Shown: piece by piece, positions 35,566 through 44,375 of the stretch | Numbering within the stretch: the first letter of the stretch is position 1 | Layout of the letters: every line of letters begins with the position of its first letter | Origin: Lysobacter gummosus | Lineage (GTDB): Bacteria; Pseudomonadota; Gammaproteobacteria; Xanthomonadales; Xanthomonadaceae | Reading direction: 5' to 3' | Length of the DNA: 64,000 nt | NCBI RefSeq assembly: GCF_001442805.1 | Contig: NZ_CP011131.1 | Coordinates: 868,001-932,000, forward strand | Position numbers and translations under genes: made by a program | The notes under the pieces: generated by a model | What the model was told of the DNA's origin: nothing | What the model saw: only the letters and a program-made list of their open reading frames with translations | The model's database searches: none

Positions 35566-38195
35566 GCCTTTGGCGCGCTGTCGGGGAAATGCGCCGTGCC
35601 GCGTTCGTGTTCGTCGTGGCGGCGCGGGTCCAGCGAGATCAACCGGGTCACGTCGAGCAAGGCCGAGGGCAGATGCATGCCGCCGGGCGCGGCCAGATAA
35701 CGCGGACGCCAGACCGGATCGAACTTGGCCTTGAACCGGCGCAGGCCGACGAAGCCGTAGAAGCGTTCGCCGTGGCGCGCGATCAGATTGGCGAAGCGGT
35801 TCCAGCGTCCGGCCAACCGATGCTGCGCCAATCCGGATAAAGGCGCCATGCCCAGGCAGAAACGCTCGTAGCCCTGCTCGCGTCCCCACATCAGCAGTTC
35901 GGCGAACATGAAATCCATCGCGCCCTTCGGCGCGTCGCTGGCGTGGCGCATCAGGTCCACCGACAGCTCGCGGCCGTTGGTCGCGGTCCACAGATTGGCG
36001 AAGGCGACCACGCGGTTTTCGTGCTCGACCAGGGCGATCGGCAGGCGCCTGAGGTAGTCGGGATCGAAGCTGCCGAGCGAGAAGCCTTTTTCGTCGCCGG
36101 ATTTTTGTTCGAGCCACTCGTCCGAAATTTCTTCCAGTGCCGGCAGCAGCCCTTCGACTTCTTCCACCGGCGCGATGCGGAAACTCAGGCCCGAGCGCTT
36201 GCCGCGATTCCAGGCCTGGCGCAGGTCGGCGCGGGTCGGCCCCTGCAGGCTGAAATCGGTCAGCGGCACCAGCGCTTCTTCGCCGAGCTTGACCAGGGTC
36301 AGGCCGAGGTCGAGATAAGTCTGCCAATGCTGTTCGCCGACCTGATAGAACACCGGCCGCACGCCGAGCCGGTCGGCTTCCTCGCGGAAACGCCAGATCA
36401 ATGCGCGCGCCGCTTCCGGCGGGCCGACCGGGTCGCCCATCGAAATCAGCGAACCGCCGTAGCGCTGCATCATCACGAAGCCGCGCTGCTCGGGATCGAG
36501 CAGCAGCGCCTTGTCGCCGGTCAGCGCCAGATGCGCCTGACTGTCGTCGGCGCTGGCCAGGATCGGCCGGATCAGCGCGAGCTGGGCTTCGTCCACGTTG
36601 GGCAGCGGCGCGCGCGCGGCGTGCATCATGCGCGCCAGACCGAAGGCGATCACGGTGACGCTGACCAGCAGCATCGCGCGCAAGGCCCGTGGCGCGTTGC
36701 CGGAGACCAGGAACTCCCACCACAACTCGTTGCGGTATTCGACGTGGCTGTAGGCGAAGAACAGCAGCCACACCGCGGCGATCAGCACCAATCCCAGATT
36801 GCGCAGCCAGCGCCACGACCAGGCTTCATCGAGCAGCGCGCCCTGGCGATAGAACTCGCGCCGCGCCGCCCACAGCGCCACCGCCACCAACGGCGGCGCC
36901 AGCGCCAGCAGCCAGTGGCCGCCGCGCAGCCACGATGGCAGCGGCAGCAGCACGCATACGCCCAGCGCCAGCGCCCAGGCGGCGTGGCTGCGGCGCTGCA
37001 GACCTTGTCCGATCAACAGCAAGCCGACGCCGCCGAGACTGGCGAGCAATTGCGAGGTTTCGATCAGCGACAAGGGCGCGGCGGCCAGACGATGCCGCGG
37101 CTTGGGCAGGGTGCCGTCGATGATCAGCGCGGCGCCGAGCACGAACGCGGCCAGCGCGATCACGTGCGGCAGCCATGGCCGGATCGCCAGCCACGCGGTG
37201 CGCAAGGCGCTGGCGCGGCGCGCGACCGGTCCGCGCGCCGAGCCGAACAAACCCAACAACGTCGCCAGCGCCAGCGGCGCGGCGTAGTAGGTGATGCGAT
37301 ACGCCACCGCCGCCGCCAGCAGGCTGGCCGGCGCCACGCCGGGCAGCAGCTTGAGCAGGCTCCATTCGAACACGCCGATGCCGGCCGGCACGCTCGACAC
37401 CAATCCCGCCAGCACCGCCACCAGATACAAGCCGACGAAGCCGATGAAACTGGTGCCCGAAGCGGCGGGGATGTCCGGCGCCAGCAGCACGTACAAGGCG
37501 CCGCCGGCCAGAGCGAGCTCGACCACACTCAACGCGGTGACGCTGAGCACGGTGCGGCGGTCGGGCAGCCACAGCGCGTGTTCGCGCAAGCGCAGGGTGC
37601 GGCCTTCGCGACCGACCGCGAACAGCAGGCCGAGGAAGGCGATGGCGACGGCCGCGCCGATCGCGCGGATCGCGTCTTCGCTCAGCGGCAGCAGCAACGC
37701 CGCCGGCGCGGGTTCGAACATCAGCGCGCAGGCCAGCAGCACCCAGGCGCCGAAGACGAAGCCCAGTGTGCTCATCAGCACCACCTGGCCGATGTCGGCC
37801 AGGGACAGTCCGGCCGCGCCGTAACCGCGCAGGCGCACCGCGCCGCCGGTCAGGGCGGCGAAGCCGAGGGTGTGGCCGACTGCGTTGGCCAGGAACGCGG
37901 TGACGATCAATCGCAGCGGTTTGACCTTGCTGGCGTTGCGGCGCAGTCCGATCGCGTCGAATCCGACCAGACAGGCGTAACTGGCCAGGCTCAGCGCGAA
38001 CGCCAGGGCGATGCGGGCGGCGTCGATCTGCTGGAAGGCGTGGCGGATCGAGCGATAGCCCTGCTCGGTGAATTCACCAGCGAGCGCGTGCAGGGCCAGC
38101 GCCAGGATCGCCAGGCTGGCGATCAACGACACGACGCGGCGCCAGGGCGAGGCGGGGCGTTCGGTGGAGGAGCTTGAAGGAGGCTGGGTAGTCAT
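35481..38195 (-). CDS. mprF: Bifunctional lysylphosphatidylglycerol synthase/flippase MprF
   Basis: A 904-residue inner-membrane protein that transfers an amino acid from aminoacyl-tRNA to phosphatidylglycerol and flips the product, lowering surface charge and resisting cationic peptides. The N-terminal half has about 14 helices with the flippase-type FLANAVGHTLGFAALTGGAV and SSVPAGIGVFEWSLL. The C-terminal GNAT-like DUF2156 domain includes GDPVGPPEAARALIW, VELMRHA-type SVDLMRHASDAPKG and RFKAKFDPVWRPRYL. Its tail overlaps the 3' end of the AcvB-family gene on the other strand. Lysine versus alanine specificity cannot be read by eye. Confidence 0.93.
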   Translation of the reverse strand: MTTQPPSSSSTERPASPWRRVVSLIASLAILALALHALAGEFTEQGYRSIRHAFQQIDAARIALAFALSLASYACLVGFDAIGLRRNASKVKPLRLIVTAFLANAVGHTLGFAALTGGAVRLRGYGAAGLSLADIGQVVLMSTLGFVFGAWVLLACALMFEPAPAALLLPLSEDAIRAIGAAVAIAFLGLLFAVGREGRTLRLREHALWLPDRRTVLSVTALSVVELALAGGALYVLLAPDIPAASGTSFIGFVGLYLVAVLAGLVSSVPAGIGVFEWSLLKLLPGVAPASLLAAAVAYRITYYAAPLALATLLGLFGSARGPVARRASALRTAWLAIRPWLPHVIALAAFVLGAALIIDGTLPKPRHRLAAAPLSLIETSQLLASLGGVGLLLIGQGLQRRSHAAWALALGVCVLLPLPSWLRGGHWLLALAPPLVAVALWAARREFYRQGALLDEAWSWRWLRNLGLVLIAAVWLLFFAYSHVEYRNELWWEFLVSGNAPRALRAMLLVSVTVIAFGLARMMHAARAPLPNVDEAQLALIRPILASADDSQAHLALTGDKALLLDPEQRGFVMMQRYGGSLISMGDPVGPPEAARALIWRFREEADRLGVRPVFYQVGEQHWQTYLDLGLTLVKLGEEALVPLTDFSLQGPTRADLRQAWNRGKRSGLSFRIAPVEEVEGLLPALEEISDEWLEQKSGDEKGFSLGSFDPDYLRRLPIALVEHENRVVAFANLWTATNGRELSVDLMRHASDAPKGAMDFMFAELLMWGREQGYERFCLGMAPLSGLAQHRLAGRWNRFANLIARHGERFYGFVGLRRFKAKFDPVWRPRYLAAPGGMHLPSALLDVTRLISLDPRRHDEHERGTAHFPDSAPKAQGVTVAPAAAVPVEIPDADSTRAATPS

Positions 38196-38312
38196 CGTTG
38201 CGGGGGGCGGGTACCGGTGAAGCTTTCAGCAAATGGTGCGAAAACGGAATGAGGGGCTGAGCGGGGCGTGCAGTGTGAGGGGGAACTGGGGGGGCGGTGC
38301 GCGGGGTAAGAG

Positions 38313-38588
38313 CAAATCCCCCCTGGCCCTCCGGCCCACAGGCATAGCCTGTGGGCGTTCAGTGCCGCGCGAACCTGCGGTTCGCAAGCGCGGCCCTTCA
38401 CCCTTTTTCAAAGGGGGGAACTCGGTCGGGTGGGTTCATTGGTGCCTGGTGGGTTGCGTGGGTTGGGGCGGATGCGACGCATATCACTCGAACACGAGCG
38501 CGCGAACATGGCTCCCTTTGAAAAAGGGGGCGAGCGCCCCGCGTCGCCACGAAGTCGAAGCGACCCCATCGCGCGGGGGATTTGCTCT
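38313..38588. repeat. Paired-hairpin intergenic repeat, copy 2
   Basis: Bounded by caaatccccc (38313) and gggggatttgctct (to 38588), the same inverted ends as the element at 10807-10975. Inside are a perfect hairpin cccacaggc-ata-gcctgtggg and two CCCTTT/AAAGGG hairpins (about 38401-38417 and 38514-38530). It lies between mprF and the LysR-type gene. Neither copy encodes a protein. Confidence 0.75.
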
Positions 38589-38605
38589 ACCCGCCGCGAC
38601 TCACC

Positions 38606-39532
38606 TCACCCATCCCCCGCAATCACCCGATCCCACACCGCCGGCCGCCCGATCGTCTCTTCGAGAAAATCGATAAACGCCTCGACCTTCCGCGGCCGAT
38701 ACTCGCGCCCCGGATACACCGCATAGATCCCGATCGGCAGCAGACACCAATCCGGCATCACCTCCACCAGTTCCCCCGAGGCCAGCTCGCGCGCGACCGC
38801 GAACGTCGCCGTCTGCAAAATCCCGCCGCCATGCAGCGCCGCATCGACCAGCGGCATGCCGTAGTTGGCCTTCAGCCGCCCGCGCACCGGCACCCGCAGC
38901 GTTTCGCGGTCGCGCTGGAATTCCCAGGTCGGGGCGTCGCGGAACAGGGTGTAGTGCAGGCAGTCGTGGTCGATCAGATCGGCCGGCGCGGCTGGGGCGC
39001 CGCGCCGGTGCAGATAGTCGGGCGAGGCGACCAGGATGCGCCGGGTCTCGGCGATCTGCCGCGCAACCAGGCGCGAATCGCTGAGCGCACCGATCCGGAT
39101 CGCGGCGTCGAAACCGGCGCCGATCAGATCGACGAAGCGGTCGTCGAATTGCACATCCAGCGAAATGCCCGGATAGCGATCGAGAAACGCCGGCAGATGC
39201 GGGATCACATACAGCCGGCCGAAATTCATCGGCACCGACACCCGCAGCTCGCCGCGCGGCTGTGCCGACAAGTCGTGGACGCGTTCGCCCGCGGCCAGGA
39301 TCTGCGCCAGCGCCGGAGCGACCTCGGCGTAATAGTGGCGGCCCGATTCGGTCAGGCTCAGGCGCCGGGTCGAGCGATTGAGCAGCTTGGCGCCCAGACG
39401 CGCTTCCAGGGTGTTGAGCCGGCGCGTGATCGCGCCCGGCGTCACCTGCAGTTGCCGGGCCGCGGCGGTGAAGCTGCCGTGCTGAAGGATGGCCTCGAAG
39501 GCCTCGAGTTCGGAGTACAGGCCGCCGATCAT
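38606..39532 (-). CDS. LysR-family transcriptional regulator
   Basis: A 308-residue regulator. N-terminal winged helix-turn-helix (GSFTAAARQLQVTPGAITRR, about 20-39) followed by the LysR linker helix and a periplasmic-binding-fold effector domain (RGELRVSVPMNFGRLYVIPH; PVRGRLKANYGMPLVDAAL). The start at 39532 (MIGGLYSELEAFEAI) is chosen by family pattern. It is divergent from an NADPH:quinone-reductase-like gene, the usual arrangement of a LysR regulator and its target. A perfect palindrome lies just before its start codon. Confidence 0.93.
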   Translation of the reverse strand: MIGGLYSELEAFEAILQHGSFTAAARQLQVTPGAITRRLNTLEARLGAKLLNRSTRRLSLTESGRHYYAEVAPALAQILAAGERVHDLSAQPRGELRVSVPMNFGRLYVIPHLPAFLDRYPGISLDVQFDDRFVDLIGAGFDAAIRIGALSDSRLVARQIAETRRILVASPDYLHRRGAPAAPADLIDHDCLHYTLFRDAPTWEFQRDRETLRVPVRGRLKANYGMPLVDAALHGGGILQTATFAVARELASGELVEVMPDWCLLPIGIYAVYPGREYRPRKVEAFIDFLEETIGRPAVWDRVIAGDG

Positions 39533-39533
39533 T

Positions 39534-39550
39534 ATTGAGACACTCTCAAT
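39534..39550. promoter_or_regulatory. Putative LysR operator palindrome
   Basis: attgaga-cac-tctcaat, a perfect 7-base inverted repeat with 3-base spacer in the 103-base divergent intergenic region, two bases from the regulator's start codon. Position suits autorepression plus control of the divergent oxidoreductase. A looser T-N11-A match can also be drawn here. Confidence 0.6.
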
Positions 39551-39635
39551 GATGAGTTGTCTGGATGATCCTATATCAACGCATGGCTCAACAATAGCCT
39601 GTGCATCCCGACCCCACGCTCCCAGGAGCCCCGTC

Positions 39636-40646
39636 ATGGATGCCTTCCAACTCCAAGGCCACAGCCTCGACAGCCTGCGCCGTACCGACCTGCCCGAACC
39701 CCAGCCCGGCCCGGGCCAGGTGCGGATCCGGGTCGCCGCCGCCTCGGTCAACTACCGCGACTACGCCCTGGCCACCGGCCGCTACCAGCCCGAGTTGCCG
39801 CGGCCGTTCGTGCCGCTGTCCGACGGCGTCGGCCGGATCGATGCGCTCGGCGCCGGCGTCACCGATTTCGCCGTCGGCGAGCGGGTGATCGGCCACTACA
39901 CCACCGCCTGGAAAGAGGGCCCGTTCAAGTCCGAGAACCACCTGAGCAAGCTCGGCGGCCCGCTCGACGGCTGGCTGGCGCGCTCGATCGTGCTTTCGGC
40001 CGACGCGATCGCGCGCGCGCCGCAGTTTCTCGACGACGCTGAGGCCTCGACCTTGCCCGTGTCCGGTCTCACCGCCTGGGCCGCGCTGCGCAAACTGCAG
40101 TTGCAGCCCGGCGCGAAGCTGCTGGTGCAGGGCACCGGCAGCGTCTCGCTGATGGCGCTGCAACTGGCGGCCGCGCGCGGCGTGGACGTGATCGCGACCA
40201 CCGGCGATGCGGGCAAGGCCGAACTGCTGCGCTCGCTCGGCGCGCGCGCGGTCATCGACTACAAGCAGCGTGCGGATTTATCCGCGGCCGTGCGCGAGAT
40301 CACCGGCGGGCGCGGCGTGGACGGCATCGTCGATGTCGTGGGCGGGCAGCAATTCCTGCAGTTGCTGCAGGCCGCGGCCGACAACGCCCATATTGCGGTG
40401 ATCGGGTTTCTGCAGAGCATGAACGTGGACGGCAATTTGATCGGCCCGATCATGGCGCACCAGCTCAATATCCACGGCGTCAGCGTGGGCAGCCTGCAGG
40501 ATCTGCGCGAATACCTGGATGAGGTCGAGGCGCATCGCATCCGTCCGGTCGTGGGCGCGCGGTTTTCGTTCGAGGAGGGCGCGCCGGCGATCGCGTCGAT
40601 CGCGGAACAACGGCAGGTGGGCAAGCCGGTGGTGATTTTCGATTGA
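39636..40646 (+). CDS. NAD(P)-dependent zinc-type/quinone-oxidoreductase-family dehydrogenase
   Basis: A 336-residue medium-chain dehydrogenase/reductase. The N-terminal GroES-like domain (MDAFQLQGHSLDSLRRTDLP) and Rossmann domain (LLVQGTGSVSLMALQLAAA, where G-x-G-x-V/x replaces the usual GAAGGVG) are present, as is the SVNYRDYALATGRY segment. The catalytic-zinc cysteine is absent, as in zinc-independent quinone-reductase-like members. GGAG precedes the ATG. Probably controlled by the divergent LysR protein. Substrate not known. Confidence 0.9.
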   Translation: MDAFQLQGHSLDSLRRTDLPEPQPGPGQVRIRVAAASVNYRDYALATGRYQPELPRPFVPLSDGVGRIDALGAGVTDFAVGERVIGHYTTAWKEGPFKSENHLSKLGGPLDGWLARSIVLSADAIARAPQFLDDAEASTLPVSGLTAWAALRKLQLQPGAKLLVQGTGSVSLMALQLAAARGVDVIATTGDAGKAELLRSLGARAVIDYKQRADLSAAVREITGGRGVDGIVDVVGGQQFLQLLQAAADNAHIAVIGFLQSMNVDGNLIGPIMAHQLNIHGVSVGSLQDLREYLDEVEAHRIRPVVGARFSFEEGAPAIASIAEQRQVGKPVVIFD

Positions 40647-40668
40647 GCGGAAGTCTTTCGAGGTCTCT

Positions 40669-40766
40669 TGTAGGAGGGGCTTCAGCCCCGATGCTCTTCG
40701 CTCAGACCTTTCGACGGTCACCGCGACCTGAAACAAAAGCATCGGGGCTGAAGCTCCCTCCTACAA
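40669..40766. repeat. REP palindrome (GGCTTCAGCCCCGATGC family)
   Basis: Arms ttgtaggaggggcttcagcc-ccgatgc and gcatcggggctgaagctcc-ctcctacaa surround a 40-base middle. Same family as the copies at 25674-25951, 42947-43036 and 62954-63040. Confidence 0.88.
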
Positions 40767-40805
40767 AAGCTCTCCCACAAAAGACCTCGAAGCTTCTGCA
40801 AAAAA

Positions 40806-40831
40806 CGAAGGCCCGCAATCGCGGGCCTTCG
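40806..40831 (-). terminator. Rho-independent terminator of the nuclease gene
   Basis: Stem cgaaggcccgc/gcgggccttcg with loop aatc. On the minus strand it is followed by a T run (aaaaa at 40801-40805), 25 bases after the nuclease stop codon. Confidence 0.88.
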
Positions 40832-40856
40832 TCGTATCGCAATCAACCGCGAGCGC

Positions 40857-42659
40857 TTACGGAATCAACTGGCAGCTCGCCGGCTTGGCCGAGTTGAACA
40901 GCGACGCCGTCGCCCATTCCGGATGATCGATGAACGGGTTGCGGTTGCCCTGGAAGCTGTAGATCACTTCGTTGCGCGCCTTCTCGGCCGCATCCGGCGG
41001 ATCGGCCTGATGCCACGACAACAGCGTGGTCAGCAAACCCATGTATGCCGGCGAAGAGGAAGTGATGACGATCTTGCTGCGGTCGTCGGTCAGTTCCAGA
41101 TCCGGCTCGCTCTGGCCGTTGTTCGGATCGGTGCCGCCTTCGTAGCGGATCGCCATGTACAACACCGCGCGCGCCATGTCGCCGCGACGCTTGCCCCAGA
41201 CCTGGAACGAGCCGCTGTTGCCGTCGGGCGTCTTGAACCAGTTGGAGTTGCCCGGATACACGCCGCTGCCGCCGCCGCTGCCGTTGTTGACCTCGGTGAC
41301 GCGCTCGCCGCAGCCGCTGGACAGCGAGCAGTCGGCGAAGGGCTTGTTGCCGCGGTCGGCGTTGTAGCCGGCGTCGGTCAGATACAGCATGTGGGTGTCG
41401 GTGTACGGCGCGTACGGCAGGCCGAGGTTACCGGTCGCGGTGCCGAAGCCCAGCGAGTTCGGCCAGGTGTGTTCGCGGTTGTACTTCACGCCGCTGCCGC
41501 TGCCCGCGCGGTCGGTGACCTTGAGGTAGCTGCGGTTCTTGTACGCATCGAGGATGCGGCCGGAGTTGTTCGGATCTTCGTCGGCGATTTCCAGGATCGT
41601 CCAGGTGTTGGTGGTGCCGCCGCTGTACGGATAGGCCGTGTGGCCCTTGATGGTCTCGTGCAGCGAGCAGCGCAGCTGGCTGGCGCTGCTGGTGTTGACG
41701 TGCGAGTAGTAACCCGTCGGCGTGCCGCCGCCGCTGGCGACGTTGAAGTTGACCACCGTGTTCGCGGCCGGCGTGGCGCCGCCGGCGTCGGTGACCTTGC
41801 TCGCCACGACGGTGAAAGTGCAGGCCTCGCCGGCGTGCAGCGCGGTGCCGGTGGAGGCGGTGATCGCGGTGCCGCTGGACGGATAGGTCAGGGCGACCGC
41901 GCCGGAGGTCGCGCACTGCAGCGTCAGCGCGCCGCTGGCGAGCGTCACCGCTTCGCTGAAGTTCGCCGCCAGGTCGCCCGCGGCCGGGAAGCTGGTCGAA
42001 CCGTTGGACGGCGTGGTCGAGCTCACGCTCGGCGGCGTGTTCGGCGCGCTGCCGGTGAAGGTCTGGCCGTTGTTGCAGGCGCCGAAGGTCTGGCTCGCCG
42101 AGCTCTGCCAGGTGAACTGCGAATACGCGCTGCCGTTGCCGGACAACTGCAGCGAGGTGCCGGCCGCGGCCGAACCGGATTCCGATACCGGCAGATTGGT
42201 GCTGGTCTTGCCCGAGGCCGGGCCGTTGCTGGCGGTGATTCCGCCTTCGTAGCTCAGGAACTGCACCACGGTGCCGCTGCCATCGACCAGGGCGAAGCCG
42301 TCGTTGGAGCCGTTCTGGATGCCGTTGGTGGGATAGCTCAGCGTGGCGATGCGCACGCTGCCGCCGCAGGTCACCACGCTGCCGGCCGGGACCAGATCGT
42401 TGTCGTAGGTGGTCGCCGACGACGGCGTGCTGCCGTTGTACAGATAGATGCGGTAATTGCTGAGCGTTTCGCCGGCCGTGGCGACGACCTCGATGCGCTC
42501 GCCGACATCGCCGCTGGAGGTGGCGTCGTCGTAATGGAATTCGTTGATGAACACGGCGGCCGGAGCCATCGTCGGCAACAGCGCGGCGATGGCGAGCGTG
42601 AGAACGCCGGCGCGGCGCGCGGACATGAGATTGGAACAGCCAGCAACGGACTTGGGCAT
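40857..42659 (-). CDS. Secreted endonuclease I-family nuclease with lamin-tail and Ig-like domains
   Basis: A 600-residue secreted protein. Signal peptide to about residue 33 (LPTMAPAA). A lamin-tail-like N-terminal domain follows (VFINEFHYDDATSSGDVGER, about 34-200), then a bacterial Ig-like (Big_5 type) domain (TPPSVSSTTPSNGSTSFPAA, about 205-300), then the endonuclease I/NucM domain. That domain has the His-Me-finger segment YNREHTWPNSLGFG and DTHMLYLTDAGYNADRGNKPF. Predicted extracellular DNase/RNase for scavenging or competition. AGGAG precedes the start at 42659. A terminator follows. Confidence 0.92.
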   Translation of the reverse strand: MPKSVAGCSNLMSARRAGVLTLAIAALLPTMAPAAVFINEFHYDDATSSGDVGERIEVVATAGETLSNYRIYLYNGSTPSSATTYDNDLVPAGSVVTCGGSVRIATLSYPTNGIQNGSNDGFALVDGSGTVVQFLSYEGGITASNGPASGKTSTNLPVSESGSAAAGTSLQLSGNGSAYSQFTWQSSASQTFGACNNGQTFTGSAPNTPPSVSSTTPSNGSTSFPAAGDLAANFSEAVTLASGALTLQCATSGAVALTYPSSGTAITASTGTALHAGEACTFTVVASKVTDAGGATPAANTVVNFNVASGGGTPTGYYSHVNTSSASQLRCSLHETIKGHTAYPYSGGTTNTWTILEIADEDPNNSGRILDAYKNRSYLKVTDRAGSGSGVKYNREHTWPNSLGFGTATGNLGLPYAPYTDTHMLYLTDAGYNADRGNKPFADCSLSSGCGERVTEVNNGSGGGSGVYPGNSNWFKTPDGNSGSFQVWGKRRGDMARAVLYMAIRYEGGTDPNNGQSEPDLELTDDRSKIVITSSSPAYMGLLTTLLSWHQADPPDAAEKARNEVIYSFQGNRNPFIDHPEWATASLFNSAKPASCQLIP

Positions 42660-43085
42660 CGATACGGCTCCTTTTGAGTGGCATCGCGCGCGGTCGCCGT
42701 GCGGCGAACCGCCGGCGCGATTCGGGCGCCCTCCCCAGGGCGCGTCGGTCGAGTCTAGTCGGGCTTTGTGACAGCGTCGGCCCGGGGAGTGGCGACGGCA
42801 TCGCGAAACAGCGACGGGTGTCGCGCTTGGCCACATGGACGGCGATAGCGGGGCGACAGCTTCGCGCCAACTGGGCGATGGAAACGCGACAGGGCGGCGA
42901 CAGCTGCGCGGGAAGTTGCTGCGCGGGAGGCGTGTGAGAGGCCGCTTTCGTGGGCGGGCGCTTTAGCCCCGATGCTTTTTTTCAGATCGCGGCAACGGGG
43001 CGAAGAGCATCGGGGCTAAAGCGCCCGCCCACAAAAGCCCTTCTTTCAAGCTTCTTCCCGCGAAAATCCGCAATGCCCCGCGAGC
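42660..43085. other. Intergenic region with one REP element
   Basis: About 425 bases between the nuclease start and the XRE gene stop, both minus-strand. The nuclease promoter should lie in the left half. The right half holds the REP at 42947-43036. No gene recognised. Confidence 0.5.
42947..43036. repeat. REP palindrome (TTTAGCCCCGATGC variant)
   Basis: Arms tttcgtgggcgggcgcttta-gccccgatgc and gcatcggggctaaagcgccc-gcccacaaaa. The loop-side arm reads gctttagccccgatgc instead of ggcttcagccccgatgc, with the compensating change in the other arm. Confidence 0.85.
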
Positions 43086-43499
43086 TCAAGCCGCACCGCG
43101 CGCCTTGCCGCCGCTGCTGCGCGGCCGCCCCGTCCGCAATTCCGCCAATTGCTCGGCGACCTCCACCAACGGCGCCCTCGACCGGGTCGGCGCCTCGCGG
43201 AACGCGGCGATCAGCCGCAGTTCCAGGGGGTCGTCGATCAACAGCGCATCGGCGGCGGCGACCGAATCCATCGCCGTGTCCTGCGACAGACTCATCTTGC
43301 CGCGGCCGGTGGCCAGCCACTCGAACTGGACGCCCGTCACCATCGCCACTTCGCGCAGATGGGACACGCTGGGGAACTTGCCCTGGGCCGATTCCCAGTG
43401 CCCGACCGCGCTGCGCTGGACGCCGACCGCCGCGCCCAGCGCAGCTTGCGACAGACCGGCGTGGCGACGGGCGAGGCGTATGCGCTGCTGCGGCGTCAT
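43086..43499 (-). CDS. XRE-family transcriptional regulator
   Basis: A 137-residue protein with an N-terminal Cro/CI-type helix-turn-helix (RLARRHAGLSQAALGAAVGV and QRSAVGHWESAQGKFPS, about 8-45), then a helical tail ending SSGGKARGAA. It looks like a phage-type repressor: LATGRGKMSLSQD at about 60-75 follows the DNA-binding domain. No Shine-Dalgarno sequence is visible. Three phased CAGTTTT-like repeats lie directly upstream and may be its own operator. Confidence 0.88.
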   Translation of the reverse strand: MTPQQRIRLARRHAGLSQAALGAAVGVQRSAVGHWESAQGKFPSVSHLREVAMVTGVQFEWLATGRGKMSLSQDTAMDSVAAADALLIDDPLELRLIAAFREAPTRSRAPLVEVAEQLAELRTGRPRSSGGKARGAA

Positions 43500-43503
43500 G
43501 TGA

Positions 43504-43531
43504 CAGTTTTGGGCAGTTTTTAAGGAGTTTT
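43504..43531. promoter_or_regulatory. Phased CAGTTTT repeats upstream of the XRE gene
   Basis: cagtttt at 43504, cagtttt at 43514 and gagtttt at 43525, about one helical turn apart. They begin four bases from the XRE start codon. This arrangement suits binding of the XRE protein to one DNA face (autoregulation). Confidence 0.45.
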
Positions 43532-43559
43532 TCCGCTATTGCTACCGATATTCACCTGG

Positions 43560-43850
43560 TGAGCGATAGACACAGGACCTAGTGCGTTTTCGCTAGCGTT
43601 GTGTACCGGCGTAACCAATGAATACGGCAGCTTAGACATTCGAACAAGTGTAAGAGCTAGCAAAAGTAGCCAAAAACACGATCCGGTGGTGTAGCAACCG
43701 TGATGAGGACTTCGGAATATGGCACCTCGCCGATACGGACTTCGGCTAGACACGAGGTCGGTTCGGGGGACGGGCGCAGGATCGCGCCATGCGCAGGACG
43801 GCCATCTCCGCACCAAAGAGCGCGTTCCACGGGACGCGCTCTTTCTTTTT
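43560..43850 (+). ncRNA. Candidate non-coding RNA with intrinsic terminator
   Basis: A stretch with no credible ORF, unusually AT-rich for this genome at its left end, finishing in a strong plus-strand intrinsic terminator (43815-43850) that no upstream plus-strand gene would need. Hairpin-like segments occur between 43700 and 43815 (ggcgcaggatcgcgccatgcgc). Its 5' end is a guess. No Rfam family recognised by eye. Confidence 0.35.
43815..43850 (+). terminator. Rho-independent terminator without an upstream gene
   Basis: Stem aaagagcgcgt/acgcgctcttt, then ctttttg. It precedes the convergent cupin gene end (43888, minus strand). The T tract is on the plus strand, so the transcript ended here is likely the candidate RNA or a read-through product. 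Confidence 0.8.
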
Positions 43851-43887
43851 GTGGCGCCGGACCGCGGCCGCGGCCGGTGTGCCGCGA

Positions 43888-44262
43888 TCAGCCCAGCGGC
43901 CGCAACTGCTCCTGCAGCGAACGGGTCTTGTCGGTCACCACATCGCCGGTGTGCTGCGTGGTCTTGCGCTCGATCAGCAGCAGGTGGCATTCCTCGTCGG
44001 CGATCGGGTTGTGGCGCACGCCCTTGGGCACGACGAACATCTCGCCCGCGCCCAGCTCGACGCTGCGCTCTTCCATCTCGATCACCAGCCGGCCCTTGAG
44101 CACGTAGAACAACTCGTCCTCGTCGGCGTGGCTGTGCCAGGCCAGGGTGCCGTGCACGCGCGCGACCTTGATATAGGCCTCGTCCACCTCGGCCACCACC
44201 CGCGGCGACCACAGTTCGGTGAGCGAGGCGGCGATTTCGGCGGGGGAGGTCACGGACGACAT
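43888..44262 (-). CDS. Cupin-domain protein
   Basis: A 124-residue single-domain cupin. Motif 1 is HSHADEDELFYVLKG (metal ligands H, H, E) and motif 2 is VVPKGVRHNPIADEE (P-x-G-x-x-H). The metal-binding set appears complete. Small cupins of this type act as isomerases, dioxygenases or ligand binders; no specific reaction can be named. It is divergent from the GNAT gene at 44376. Confidence 0.9.
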   Translation of the reverse strand: MSSVTSPAEIAASLTELWSPRVVAEVDEAYIKVARVHGTLAWHSHADEDELFYVLKGRLVIEMEERSVELGAGEMFVVPKGVRHNPIADEECHLLLIERKTTQHTGDVVTDKTRSLQEQLRPLG

Positions 44263-44375
44263 GGTCGGATCCTGGCGAAGGCGGGGACCGGCAGTTTAGT
44301 ACGCGCGCGGCCGGCGGCATCGCGGTCTGCGCGGGCGTGGATTATCGTGAGGCCGGACCTTTACGGAACGCTTGC

